Of a stretch of 14,922 nt of DNA, positions 1 through 6,558 are shown one piece after another (positions within the stretch are counted from its first letter, which is position 1; each line of letters begins with the position of its first letter). Location of the stretch: NCBI GenBank assembly GCA_902489225.1, contig CABTZA010000029.1, forward strand, positions 1-14,922, read 5' to 3'. The notes below the pieces were generated by a model. The model was not told the DNA's origin. It did not search any database and was given only the letters and a program-made list of their open reading frames with translations. This DNA comes from an uncultured Collinsella sp. GTDB lineage: Bacteria; Actinomycetota; Coriobacteriia; Coriobacteriales; Coriobacteriaceae. The position numbers and the translations under genes are program-made.

Positions 1-549
1 GCAGGTGTCTAGGCAAACGCCCAGCTTGGCCGACAGCTCGGGGCGTTTGCCGGCAACACCCTCAATGATGAGCGCCAGTTCCTCAAAGCTGCGGCCCACC
101 TCGGTGCCCTTGCCCGACATGGTCTCGAGCAGCACCGTCGTCTGCTGGCCCTCAAACATCACCTGGCACAGGGTGTCGACGATCATCTGAATGCCGGCGT
201 CGGAGCCCTGCCCCACATGCGCACCGGGATGGAAGTTGTAGTAGTTGCCGGGCAGCGCTTCCATGCGCTGCAGATCCTCGGCCATGGCCTCCAGGGCAAA
301 CTCGCGCGCTCGCTCCTTAGCGGAGCAGGGGTTATAGGTATAAGGGGCATGCGCCACCAGCGGTCCAAAGTCGTTTTGCGTCATAAGCTCGCGCAGAGCC
401 GCCACGTCATCCATGTCAAGGTCTTTTGCCTTGCCACCGCGCGGGTTGCGCGTAAAGAATGCAAAGGTATTGGCGCCAATGGACAACGCCGTCTCCCCCA
501 TTGCCCGATAGCCCTTCGTCGTCGAAAGATGACACCCGATCGTCAGCAT
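1..549 (-). CDS. nfo: Endonuclease IV (AP endonuclease), 3' end cut by window edge
   Basis: Base-excision-repair enzyme that cuts DNA at abasic sites; a cytoplasmic TIM barrel with a trinuclear zinc centre. The first 183 residues are present (the family is about 280), and the frame runs off the left edge. Visible family motifs are GCHLS near the N-terminus, a zinc-ligand His in VAHAPY (His67), FHPGAHVG (His107), LLETMSGKGTEVG (Glu142) and CLDTC at the cut edge (Asp181). These match the GAHVS, HPGSH, LLETTAGQGT and DTCH signatures of the family. The ATG at 547-549 is chosen because AGGGGG and GGAG lie just upstream and the protein then begins exactly at the usual family start. It is the last of three minus-strand genes, and its ribosome site sits beside the hairpin element at 558-648. 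The call is firm; only the C-terminal third is unseen. Confidence 0.93.
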   Translation of the reverse strand, partial: MLTIGCHLSTTKGYRAMGETALSIGANTFAFFTRNPRGGKAKDLDMDDVAALRELMTQNDFGPLVAHAPYTYNPCSAKERAREFALEAMAEDLQRMEALPGNYYNFHPGAHVGQGSDAGIQMIVDTLCQVMFEGQQTTVLLETMSGKGTEVGRSFEELALIIEGVAGKRPELSAKLGVCLDTC

Positions 550-557
550 CTCCAACT

Positions 558-648
558 CCCCCTCATCAGTTGCGGTGAAATACGGTCTATTGGTGCCTTA
601 TTTTGGCGCAAACAGACCGTATTCCACCGCAAGTTATAAAAGGGGCAT
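558..648 (-). repeat. Covarying hairpin element, copy 1, carrying the SD of nfo
   Basis: Arms at 570-591 and 611-632 form a 22-bp stem around a 19-nt loop. Read as minus-strand RNA, both imperfections are G-U wobbles; read as plus-strand RNA they would be A-C mismatches, so the minus strand (the gene strand) is probably the functional RNA. Outside the stem, a CCCCTTTTATAAC tract on the 5' side and AGGGGG on the 3' side (plus 558-563) can pair, and AGGGGG is part of the nfo ribosome site. A second copy lies at 1727-1816 with the same outer stem, loop core and flanks but a different middle stem. There is no U-tract after the 3' arm, so this is not an ordinary terminator. Confidence 0.8.
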
Positions 649-695
649 CAGGGGCAAAGGCCTCCAAGGCATTCCAGGCGCTGGCGCCATGCCCC
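634..695 (-). terminator. Possible terminator of the first Gfo/Idh gene
   Basis: Just after the stop at 702-704, minus-strand GGGGCAT (plus 689-695) can pair with ATGCCCC (plus 642-648), followed by CTTTTAT. The 40-nt loop contains its own small GC-rich pairings such as GGCG/CGCC. The U-run is also the conserved 5' flank of the hairpin element, so the pairing may be fortuitous. Confidence 0.35.
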
Positions 696-701
696 CACGC
701 C

Positions 702-1721
702 CTAAAGTTTCAAGCGAATCGCATCGATGATGTGTGCACAGCGCTGCGTGGCGGCAAGGGGCATGACGGGACTCTCGAGTTTCCCCGCCTGAATGAGCTG
801 CGTCGCATGCTGGATTTCGCCGAAGAAATCATCGATCTCAAACGGGGCATTTATTTCTAGCGTTCGACCGTCGGAATACTTCACATGGGCGAGCTCGGGG
901 CGATGGAGACGCTCGATTTCCAACGAGCCTCGCTCACAGGCAATCGTTAAGCGGCTTTCATATGTTGCTTTGCCGTCGCACACCATATGAATGGGTATAC
1001 CGCCGACGCTCATACGGATCTCGTCGGCCCAATCGACGCGGCCGCCCGATACGTCACGCCAGCGAACTTCACGGGACGAAACCTCGCAAGCGCCCGCGAG
1101 CAAATCCTCAAACCAACCGACTGCATAGCAGCCCATGTCATATAGGCAGCCGCCCTGCAACGGATCGAGAAGATAGCTCGAAGGGGGCTCACCATAATCG
1201 AGTTTTTGCACGCTCTCGATCGAGACGATACGGCCGAGCTCGTCCGACGCAAGCAAACCCTTCACTCGAGCGCGCATCGGGCAAAACCGATTTTTCATCG
1301 CCTCCATAAATGGCACGCCGCACTCACGGGAAACGGAGGCAATCGCATGGGCCTCCTCTTCATTCAAAACGGCGGGCTTTTCGCACAGCACGGCCTTTCC
1401 CGCGCGCAACGCCCGACAGACCCAATGCGCATGCATGCCATGCGGAAGTGCCAAATAAATGGCGTCGACATCGGGATCGGCGATCAACGCGTCATAAGCT
1501 GCGCGCCCGTCATCGTCGGCCGAGGCGTAACCGTGCGCGGCATCAATCGAAAACGCTCGGCAGAACTCCTCGACGTGCGAAGGGGTGCGACCGGCGGCGG
1601 CCATAAGCCGCGCCCCGGCGACCTCCTTGAGTGACGATGCAAATCGATGCGAAATGCGCCCAGCGCCTAAAACGGCCCAACGAATCTCGCGCAAATCATC
1701 ACATGAATCCCGATAGCCCAC
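702..1721 (-). CDS. Gfo/Idh/MocA family NAD(P)-dependent oxidoreductase
   Basis: A 339-residue predicted dehydrogenase, probably acting on a sugar, inositol or other polyol-type substrate; the substrate cannot be read from sequence. An N-terminal Rossmann fold is shown by AVLGAGRIS (about residues 16-24). The family lysine lies in CEKPAVLN (Lys115), and the C-terminal domain has GGCLYDMGCYAVGW, the usual GG-x-L-x-D-x-G-x-Y pattern. The start is a GTG at 1719-1721 with AGGGGG about 6 nt upstream; that SD lies at the edge of the second hairpin element. It sits between nfo and an aldo/keto reductase on the same strand, with gaps of about 150 and 90 nt that are largely filled by hairpin elements, so the three genes may form a loose operon. 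A second, distinct family member is at 9704-10810. Confidence 0.87.
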   Translation of the reverse strand: MGYRDSCDDLREIRWAVLGAGRISHRFASSLKEVAGARLMAAAGRTPSHVEEFCRAFSIDAAHGYASADDDGRAAYDALIADPDVDAIYLALPHGMHAHWVCRALRAGKAVLCEKPAVLNEEEAHAIASVSRECGVPFMEAMKNRFCPMRARVKGLLASDELGRIVSIESVQKLDYGEPPSSYLLDPLQGGCLYDMGCYAVGWFEDLLAGACEVSSREVRWRDVSGGRVDWADEIRMSVGGIPIHMVCDGKATYESRLTIACERGSLEIERLHRPELAHVKYSDGRTLEINAPFEIDDFFGEIQHATQLIQAGKLESPVMPLAATQRCAHIIDAIRLKL

Positions 1722-1726
1722 GACAG

Positions 1727-1816
1727 CCCCCTTCAGTTGCGGTGGAATAGTTCCTGTTTAAGCCCTATTCTGCCGCAAACAGGAACTATTCCACCGCAAG
1801 TTATAAAAGGGTCATG
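1727..1816 (-). repeat. Covarying hairpin element, copy 2, carrying the SD of the Gfo/Idh gene
   Basis: Arms at 1737-1759 and 1777-1799 form a perfect 23-bp inverted repeat around a 17-nt loop. Compared with copy 1 on the minus strand, the outer stem (TTGCGGTGGAATA with its partner), the loop core (TTTGCG, CA, AATA, GGC) and both flanks (CCCTTTTATAAC and CTGA plus AGGGGG) are the same. The middle of the stem reads GTTCC/GGAAC instead of CGGTC/GACCG, so pairing is kept while sequence changes. The element fills nearly the whole gap between the aldo/keto reductase stop (1812-1814) and the next GTG start (1721). AGGGGG at plus 1727-1732 is the presumed SD of that gene and could pair with the CCCTT flank. 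Confidence 0.85.
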
Positions 1817-3020
1817 AGGAGCGCGTTTTGCAAAAGGCTTTAAGCGCAGCCGTTACGGGGCCAGGCTGGAAACGTCGGCGCACATCGTCGAGACGCTCGG
1901 GAATATCGATGTGCTGCGGGCAGTGACGTGCGCATTTGCCGCACTTGGCGCAATTGCTCACCAGCTTGGGCTCGTTCGTCCGCACCGCGCTCGCCGTAAA
2001 GTATTGAGACAGCCCCGTAAACCAACTATGCGCATAGCTTGCGTTGTAGGCGGCAAAGCAGCCGGGAATATTGATGCCCTTGGGGCATGGCATGCAGTAG
2101 CCGCACCCCGTACAGGGCACGCGATTCGATTTCTCAAACTCTCCCAGCACGCGTGCGATGGTATCGAGCTGCTCTCTCGTCATCGAATTCGGCAGTGCGC
2201 GATCCGCCAATGCCGCGTTCTCGTCCACCTGTGCGGTATCGGTCATGCCCGAAAGCAGCATCGTGACCTGAGGATGGTTCCACACCCACGAAAGTCCCCA
2301 AGCAGCCGGCGTCTTCAGGTATGGATCGAGTACGTCATCGAGCACAGCCCGGGCCCGCGGCGACAGCTTGCCCGCTAAACGCCCGCCCAGCAGCGGCTCC
2401 ATCACAAACACCGCGAGCCCGCGCTCCGCAGCCGCCATGAGTCCCGCCGTTCCCGCTTGGTAGCGCTCTCCAGCGTAGTTGTACTGGATCTGGCAAAAAT
2501 CCCAGTCATACGCGTCAAGCATCGTGAGGAAGTCCGCGGCGCTGCCGTGGTACGAAAAACCAATCTGGCGAATGCGCCCCGCCGCCTTTTGACGCGCAAT
2601 CCAGTCCTCGATACCCAACGCCACCACGCGCTCCCACTGGGCGGGCGAGGTGATGTTGTGCATGAGGTAATAGTCGATATGATCGGTTCGCAGGCGGCGC
2701 AGTTGTTCGTCGAAAAACCGGTCGAAATCCTCCGCGCACTTGCACGAAGCATGCGGCAGTTTGGTCGCCAGCAACACCCGGTCGCGTAGCCCCAAGCGCT
2801 CAAGTGAGGCGCCCACGCACACCTCGTTACCGGGATAGAGATACGCAGTATCCAGATAATTAATCCCCTGTTCCACCGCACGGGAAATGATGGCATCGGC
2901 TGTCTTCGCATCCGGATGGCCCGGCGCACCGGGAAATCTCATGCAGCCCAGACCCAGAGCGGATATTCGGTTACCACTTTTGGGGTCAACGCGGTATTGC
3001 ACGGCCCCTCCTTTCGCCAT
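1812..3020 (-). CDS. Aldo/keto reductase with C-terminal 4Fe-4S ferredoxin domain
   Basis: A 402-residue predicted iron-sulfur oxidoreductase of the aldo/keto reductase superfamily. The barrel carries the catalytic tetrad: Asp57 in YLDTAY, Tyr62 in LYPGNE, Lys87 in LATKLPH and His121 in YLMHN. From about residue 300 there is a ferredoxin-like module with two clusters, CTGCGYCMPC (Cys303, 306, 309, 312) and CAKCGKCARHC (Cys357, 360, 363, 367). This architecture is common in anaerobes and suggests electron exchange with another redox partner; the substrate is unknown. The ATG at 3018-3020 is preferred because homology begins right after it and a GGGG stretch lies about 9 nt upstream. The open frame extends 33 codons further without family similarity. 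It is transcribed away from the cyclase gene at 3166. Confidence 0.9.
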   Translation of the reverse strand: MAKGGAVQYRVDPKSGNRISALGLGCMRFPGAPGHPDAKTADAIISRAVEQGINYLDTAYLYPGNEVCVGASLERLGLRDRVLLATKLPHASCKCAEDFDRFFDEQLRRLRTDHIDYYLMHNITSPAQWERVVALGIEDWIARQKAAGRIRQIGFSYHGSAADFLTMLDAYDWDFCQIQYNYAGERYQAGTAGLMAAAERGLAVFVMEPLLGGRLAGKLSPRARAVLDDVLDPYLKTPAAWGLSWVWNHPQVTMLLSGMTDTAQVDENAALADRALPNSMTREQLDTIARVLGEFEKSNRVPCTGCGYCMPCPKGINIPGCFAAYNASYAHSWFTGLSQYFTASAVRTNEPKLVSNCAKCGKCARHCPQHIDIPERLDDVRRRFQPGPVTAALKAFCKTRSS

Positions 3021-3165
3021 CAGCGCCCCGGCAAGGCGAAACACAACGGTCACGCGGCCGAAACAATACGGAATCGCAATCGAGAACGTATCGTAACGCA
3101 GCAGAAATCGAGCCGTCACGACACCGCTTTAACATCAGCAAAAAGCCCGATGAAAGGAGCCACCC
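3021..3165. other. Divergent intergenic region (aldo/keto reductase / cyclase)
   Basis: This 145-nt gap between two divergent starts must hold both promoters if each gene has its own. I found no convincing paired -35/-10 in either direction. The only clear signal is GAAAGGAG at about 3153-3160, which is the cyclase ribosome site. Confidence 0.4.
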
Positions 3166-3936
3166 ATGCCCGCGCTCGACCTTTGGAACCTCGCATCCCA
3201 GCTCAAAAGCACCGATTATCGCTGGGTAGACCTCACCCACACGCTCTCGTGCGACACTCCGCACTGGTTTGGCTTTAAGCCCTTTGAGTCCACCAAACTC
3301 TTCGACTACCTGCCCGACACGCCCGAAGACATGCTCGCGCCCATGCGCTGCTTCCAGTATTCGGTCGCCTCGCAGTACGGCACCCACGTCGACGCGCCGC
3401 GCCACTTCCATGTCGATGGCCGCTCCCTTGGCGAGATCGAACCTATCGAGTTTATGCATCCGCTCTGCGTCATCGACAAACACGAGGAGTGCGCCGCAAA
3501 CCCCGACTTTATTCTGACCGTCGATGACCTCAAGACCTGGGAGAACGAGCACGGCCGCATTCCCGAGGACGCCTTTGTCGCCTTCCGCTCCGACTGGTCC
3601 AAGCTCGCCGACCTCGAAAACAAGGACGAAGACGGCCAGCCCCACTACCCCGGCTGGGACCTCGATGCCATCAAATGGCTTGTAGAAGAGCGCAACATCG
3701 GTGCCATCGGCCACGAACCGGCAGACACCGACCCCGCAACCGTGACCACACGCGAGGATGCCTACCCCTACCCCGGCGAACAGTACATCCTCTCGGTCGA
3801 CCGCTATCAGATCGAGGTCATGGACCATCTGGACGAGCTTCCCGCCACAGGCGCCGTCATCTTCTGCACCTTCCCCAAGGTGCGCGATGGCGTTGGATAT
3901 CCCGCACGCGTTTTCGCGGTCTGCCCCGCAGCGTAA
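3166..3936 (+). CDS. Cyclase family (kynurenine-formamidase-like) metal-dependent hydrolase
   Basis: A 256-residue member of the putative cyclase / KynB-type amidohydrolase family, which uses a metal to hydrolyse amide or ester bonds in small molecules. The signature metal-binding motif GTHVDAPRH is present at about residues 72-80 (His74, Asp76, His80). The N-terminal VDLTHTLS and the later GHEPADTDP (about residues 217-225) also fit. GAAAGGAG lies 5-6 nt before the ATG. There is no signal peptide, so it should be cytoplasmic. It is followed after 117 nt by a ketopantoate-reductase-like gene on the same strand. No tryptophan-catabolism neighbour is visible, so calling it kynurenine formamidase would be over-specific. 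Confidence 0.87.
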   Translation: MPALDLWNLASQLKSTDYRWVDLTHTLSCDTPHWFGFKPFESTKLFDYLPDTPEDMLAPMRCFQYSVASQYGTHVDAPRHFHVDGRSLGEIEPIEFMHPLCVIDKHEECAANPDFILTVDDLKTWENEHGRIPEDAFVAFRSDWSKLADLENKDEDGQPHYPGWDLDAIKWLVEERNIGAIGHEPADTDPATVTTREDAYPYPGEQYILSVDRYQIEVMDHLDELPATGAVIFCTFPKVRDGVGYPARVFAVCPAA

Positions 3937-3997
3937 GCTCCACGCGTCCATTCATTTAAAAATCGCCACCCTGCATGCACAAGGTGCGCTGGCGGCA

Positions 3998-4003
3998 TAC
4001 AAT
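3998..4003 (+). promoter_or_regulatory. Possible -10 hexamer upstream of the ketopantoate-reductase-like gene
   Basis: TACAAT lies 50 nt before the start at 4054. No good -35 is spaced 16-18 nt upstream, so support is weak. A short GGCGCC/GGCCGCC pairing followed by TTTTAT at 4010-4036 lies between it and the ribosome site and could instead be the end of the cyclase transcript. Confidence 0.3.
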
Positions 4004-4053
4004 CCATCAGGCGCCCCTTACGCGGCCGCCTTTTATATGGGGAGATAATTCAC

Positions 4054-4968
4054 ATGCAGATCAACAAGGTCACCTTTATCGGCAAGGGCGGCGTCGGGCT
4101 ACTCTACGGCAGTATGATCGCCCAGGCACTCGGCAACGACGCCGTCGAATACGTCATGGATGACGCCCGTTTTGAGCGTCACGCGGGCGATGCGCTCACC
4201 GTCAACGGCAAGCCCTGTGCGCTCAAGTCCGTCCGCGCCAGCGAGGCAACGCCCGTCGATCTGGTCATTCTCACGGTCAAGACGACTGGACTCAACCAAG
4301 CACTCAAGACTATGGAGCGCGTCGTGGGACCCAATACGCTCATCGCCTCGCTGTGTAACGGCATTACGAGCGAGCAAAAGATTGCCGAGCGCTTTGGCTG
4401 GGAGCATACCGTTCTTGGTATTTGCCAGGGCATGGACGCCGTGTTCCTCGACGGCGCGCTCACCTTTACCAATGCGGGCGAAATCCGCTTTGGCGCGGCG
4501 GCCGGCACCGAGCTCGCAACCGTCACCGCCATCGACGAGCTCTACACGCGCTGCGGCATCGCCCATACCGTCGAGAGCGACGTTGCGCACCGCATGTGGG
4601 CCAAACTCATGCTCAACGACGGCATCAACCAGACGTGCATGGCCTACGGCGGGACCTACGGAAGCGCCACGGAGCCGGGCTCCGAGCAGCGTCGCTGCTT
4701 TGTTTCTGCCATGCGCGAAACGCTTGCGGTCGCCAACGCCGAGGGCATTGAGCTGACCGAGGCAGACCTGACGCAGACGGTGCACCTCATCGAGGGAATC
4801 GACCCCACCGGTATGCCCTCGATGGCGCAGGACCGCATCGCGCAACGAAAAACCGAAGTCGAGGAGTTCGCGGGCACCATTTGCCGCCTGGCCGTCAAAC
4901 ACGATATCCAAGTGCCGCAAAACGATTGGCTCTATCAGCGCATCCGCGATATCGAGAAAAGCTGGTAG
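4054..4968 (+). CDS. Ketopantoate reductase family (ApbA/PanE-like) dehydrogenase
   Basis: A 304-residue NADPH-dependent reductase of the ApbA/PanE family; the archetype reduces 2-dehydropantoate to pantoate in coenzyme A synthesis. The nucleotide-binding loop reads GKGGVG (residues 10-15), where the family usually has GAGAIG-type sequence. The conserved lysine after the second strand is in LTVKTTGL (Lys76), the Asn in SLCNGI (Asn102), and the catalytic lysine in MWAKLMLNDGINQ (Lys184). The C-terminal SMAQD-x-RKTEVEEFAG segment resembles the family S-S-M-x-Q-D / E signature. GGGGAG precedes the ATG by about 9 nt. With no other pantothenate gene nearby, a paralogue with another 2-keto-acid substrate is possible, so no symbol is given. 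Transcription ends at the hairpin at 5002. Confidence 0.85.
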   Translation: MQINKVTFIGKGGVGLLYGSMIAQALGNDAVEYVMDDARFERHAGDALTVNGKPCALKSVRASEATPVDLVILTVKTTGLNQALKTMERVVGPNTLIASLCNGITSEQKIAERFGWEHTVLGICQGMDAVFLDGALTFTNAGEIRFGAAAGTELATVTAIDELYTRCGIAHTVESDVAHRMWAKLMLNDGINQTCMAYGGTYGSATEPGSEQRRCFVSAMRETLAVANAEGIELTEADLTQTVHLIEGIDPTGMPSMAQDRIAQRKTEVEEFAGTICRLAVKHDIQVPQNDWLYQRIRDIEKSW

Positions 4969-5001
4969 CGCCCGGCTCACCACGTCAACAGGCTCAAAAG
5001 C

Positions 5002-5045
5002 AAAGCCGCCACAAGGAGCACTCCCCTTACGGCGGCTTTCATCTT
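5002..5045. terminator. Bidirectional rho-independent terminator
   Basis: A 9-bp stem, AAAGCCGCC (5002-5010) with GGCGGCTTT (5031-5039), contains a nested AAGG/CCTT pairing in the loop. On the plus strand it is followed by CATCTTCATC. On the minus strand it is followed by GCTTTTGAG, and the A-rich side gives a T-rich tail in each direction. It sits between the convergent ends of the ketopantoate-reductase-like gene and the small membrane protein gene. Confidence 0.75.
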
Positions 5046-5076
5046 CATCTATAACCAGTAGTCGATGTCCCGACGG

Positions 5077-5283
5077 TTAGAGCTGCGACTCCGACGCCTG
5101 GTCCTCATCGTCGCGACAAAGGACTACACCCGCACTTCCCAGCAGTGCGGCCGCGACCAACGCACTGACCACGATAGAGGCAGCCCCACAAGACCCCTGC
5201 ATGCCCGCAACGAGCGCGGCCGTAGGACCAAGGCAGCCAAGCACCAACGCGACGGCGGCAACGGCAATATCTCGAGCATTCAC
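5077..5283 (-). CDS. Small predicted membrane protein, function unknown
   Basis: A 68-residue hydrophobic protein that I do not recognise. Two likely membrane helices (about residues 5-26 and 34-55) are separated by a short MQGSCGAAS turn, and a charged acidic tail (RDDEDQASESQL) follows. The start is a GTG at 5281-5283 with GGAGG about 10 nt upstream; no better start exists because the frame is short. Cysteines occur in helix 1, in the turn and at the end of helix 2. The clear ribosome site and the downstream terminator support a real gene. It is separated from the secreted-protein gene behind it by about 190 nt, including a possible terminator, so it may be its own transcript. Confidence 0.62.
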   Translation of the reverse strand: MNARDIAVAAVALVLGCLGPTAALVAGMQGSCGAASIVVSALVAAALLGSAGVVLCRDDEDQASESQL

Positions 5284-5399
5284 AAGACCACTTCCTCCAA
5301 GAGAAAGACCTTATTTCTCAAGAACCAGTGTGCCCCGCATCCATACGCCCAGCGTACCGCCACGGTAAGGGCTCTGTTAACTCAAACGCATACATAGAA

Positions 5400-5445
5400 C
5401 GGACGTCCTTACGTTGCCCTAAAGCTCGGTAAAGACGCCCGTCCG
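5400..5445 (-). terminator. Possible terminator of the secreted-protein gene
   Basis: On the minus strand, CGGAC (5441-5445) pairs with GTCCG (5400-5404) and CGTC-TTTAC pairs partly with GTAAGGACG, around a central AGCTTTAGGG loop. TTCTATGT follows. The stem is imperfect and the U-tract modest. It lies 25-70 nt after the stop at 5470. Confidence 0.42.
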
Positions 5446-5469
5446 CCAAATATCCGTGATGCAGAAAAA

Positions 5470-6246
5470 TTACCAACCGGTGTAGTAGTCGGTGGTTCCG
5501 GCAGCGCAGCCGGAGTCATAGACCTTGCAATCACCCTTGGAGCCCGTAAAGGTCGAGCCCTGGGCCATATCGCCCGCGGCAACAACGTAATAGCCGTCGG
5601 AATCGCGCCAAAAGCCCTCAGAATCCTGAGTCCATTCGCCCGTGCGATAGTGATAAAGCACATTGCTGCTGTAATAGGTCTCGCGGCGCCCGTTGTAGTT
5701 ATTGACACCCGTAGAGCGCGTCAGGCCCGATCCGTTCGCGCAGGACGCGGCAGACGCGTAGGACGAAGTGTAACCGGCGTTGTAGTACGAAGCCTGGGCG
5801 GCCTCGGCAGCCTCCGCCTCGGCGGCAGCAGCCTCGAGCGCTTCGCGCTTGGCATCCTCAAGCGCAGTGCGCAGCTCATCGAGCTCGGTCGACTTCGCGT
5901 CGACCTCCCCCATCGTCAACAGGCTGCCCGCGCCATCGATACAGCCCTGCAGCACAGCGCGCTCGTCATCGGTGGCATAGTCACCGTACATGTTCATGAT
6001 GATCTGAGCGCGCATCTCCAGGGAATCGCGCTTGGCCTCCATCGAGGCGTTCCACTCCTGCATGGAACCATAACCATCGCCGCGATAGTCAACGGGCTGC
6101 ACCAGCGTCGTCTCGGACGGCGTAGATCCAACCGTATCGGACAGTGTTGCGGCGTGGGCATCAGTTGCACCGGCGCCCGCCAAAAGTGCCACGGTCAGAG
6201 CGGCGGAAAGGGCGGCGGCTTTCGGTTTTCGTGAATCAATCCTCAT
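5470..6246 (-). CDS. Secreted protein with Ala/Glu-rich helix and aromatic C-terminal domain
   Basis: A 258-residue exported protein. Residues 1-32 form a signal peptide: a basic n-region RIDSRKPK, a hydrophobic Ala/Leu core and an AHA-A cleavage site. The middle (about 115-155) is rich in Ala, Glu and Lys and probably helical or coiled coil. The last 91 residues (about 168-258) form a compact domain rich in Tyr, Trp, Asp and Gly, with GRRETYYSS, EGFWRDSDGYYVVAA and DCKVYDSGC. I recall similar C-terminal modules in secreted or cell-wall proteins of Gram-positive gut bacteria but cannot name the family; a beta-barrel of the 3D/RlpA type is only a guess. Three Cys in this domain could form a disulfide. 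The ATG at 6244-6246 is chosen because it gives a proper signal peptide and has GGAGG 11 nt upstream; the frame is open for another 102 codons without coding character. Confidence 0.78.
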   Translation of the reverse strand: MRIDSRKPKAAALSAALTVALLAGAGATDAHAATLSDTVGSTPSETTLVQPVDYRGDGYGSMQEWNASMEAKRDSLEMRAQIIMNMYGDYATDDERAVLQGCIDGAGSLLTMGEVDAKSTELDELRTALEDAKREALEAAAAEAEAAEAAQASYYNAGYTSSYASAASCANGSGLTRSTGVNNYNGRRETYYSSNVLYHYRTGEWTQDSEGFWRDSDGYYVVAAGDMAQGSTFTGSKGDCKVYDSGCAAGTTDYYTGW

Positions 6247-6455
6247 GTAGCTGGAAACCTCCGTAGTGCGTTTTTGCTGCGTTTGAGCTGCGTGTGATTC
6301 GATCGCGCTGCATAGTACCCCGAGCAAATCGCGACCTGCGGTTTTACTTAAAAGGCGCACGTCAATTGCGTAAAACTCACATCCTCTCAACAGGAGTTTT
6401 CCACAACTCGAATGCATAAAGCGTGTCAAAAACCCTGTTTTTGCGCCCTCTCTAT
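6247..6455 (-). other. Upstream region of the secreted-protein gene, no gene seen
   Basis: Together with the metY terminator this makes a gene-free stretch of about 310 nt. It is AT-richer than its surroundings. On the minus strand TTGACG (6357-6362) and TACTAT (about 6312-6317) each resemble promoter hexamers, but they are not correctly spaced relative to each other. I see no leader peptide with a ribosome site and no recognisable riboswitch. The promoter of the secreted-protein gene probably lies here but cannot be fixed by eye. Confidence 0.4.
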
Positions 6456-6498
6456 GCAAAAAAGGCGCCTGTGCAACCATTGTTCGCACAGGCGCCTT
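6456..6498 (-). terminator. Strong rho-independent terminator of metY
   Basis: A 13-bp perfect stem, AAGGCGCCTGTGC with GCACAGGCGCCTT (6462-6474 and 6486-6498), has an 11-nt loop and is followed on the minus strand by a run of six T. It is placed 60 nt after the metY stop. This is the clearest classical terminator in the window. Confidence 0.92.
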
Positions 6499-6558
6499 GA
6501 GCAGGCATTTTATACAGTTATACCTATCGAGTCGCAAGGGGTCCTTGCACAAGTCGCC

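Noticed and set aside
558..1816. A composite transposon or insertion sequence bounded by the two hairpin elements around the Gfo/Idh gene
   Set aside because: The two copies are in the same orientation, differ in the mid-stem and enclose no transposase; no target-site duplication was seen.
2986..3951. A 321-codon minus-strand open frame opposite the cyclase gene
   Set aside because: The plus-strand frame has the GTHVDAPRH motif and a good ribosome site. The antisense frame has low-complexity Val/Gly content and no recognisable domain.
4099..4983. A 294-codon minus-strand open frame opposite the ketopantoate-reductase-like gene
   Set aside because: The sense strand carries the complete ApbA/PanE motif set; the antisense frame crosses into the terminator region and has no motif.
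6391..6406. DnaA-box-like TTTTCCACAA sequence
   Set aside because: It is a single degenerate match to TTATCCACA with no cluster, no AT-rich unwinding region and no replication genes nearby; chance is likely.
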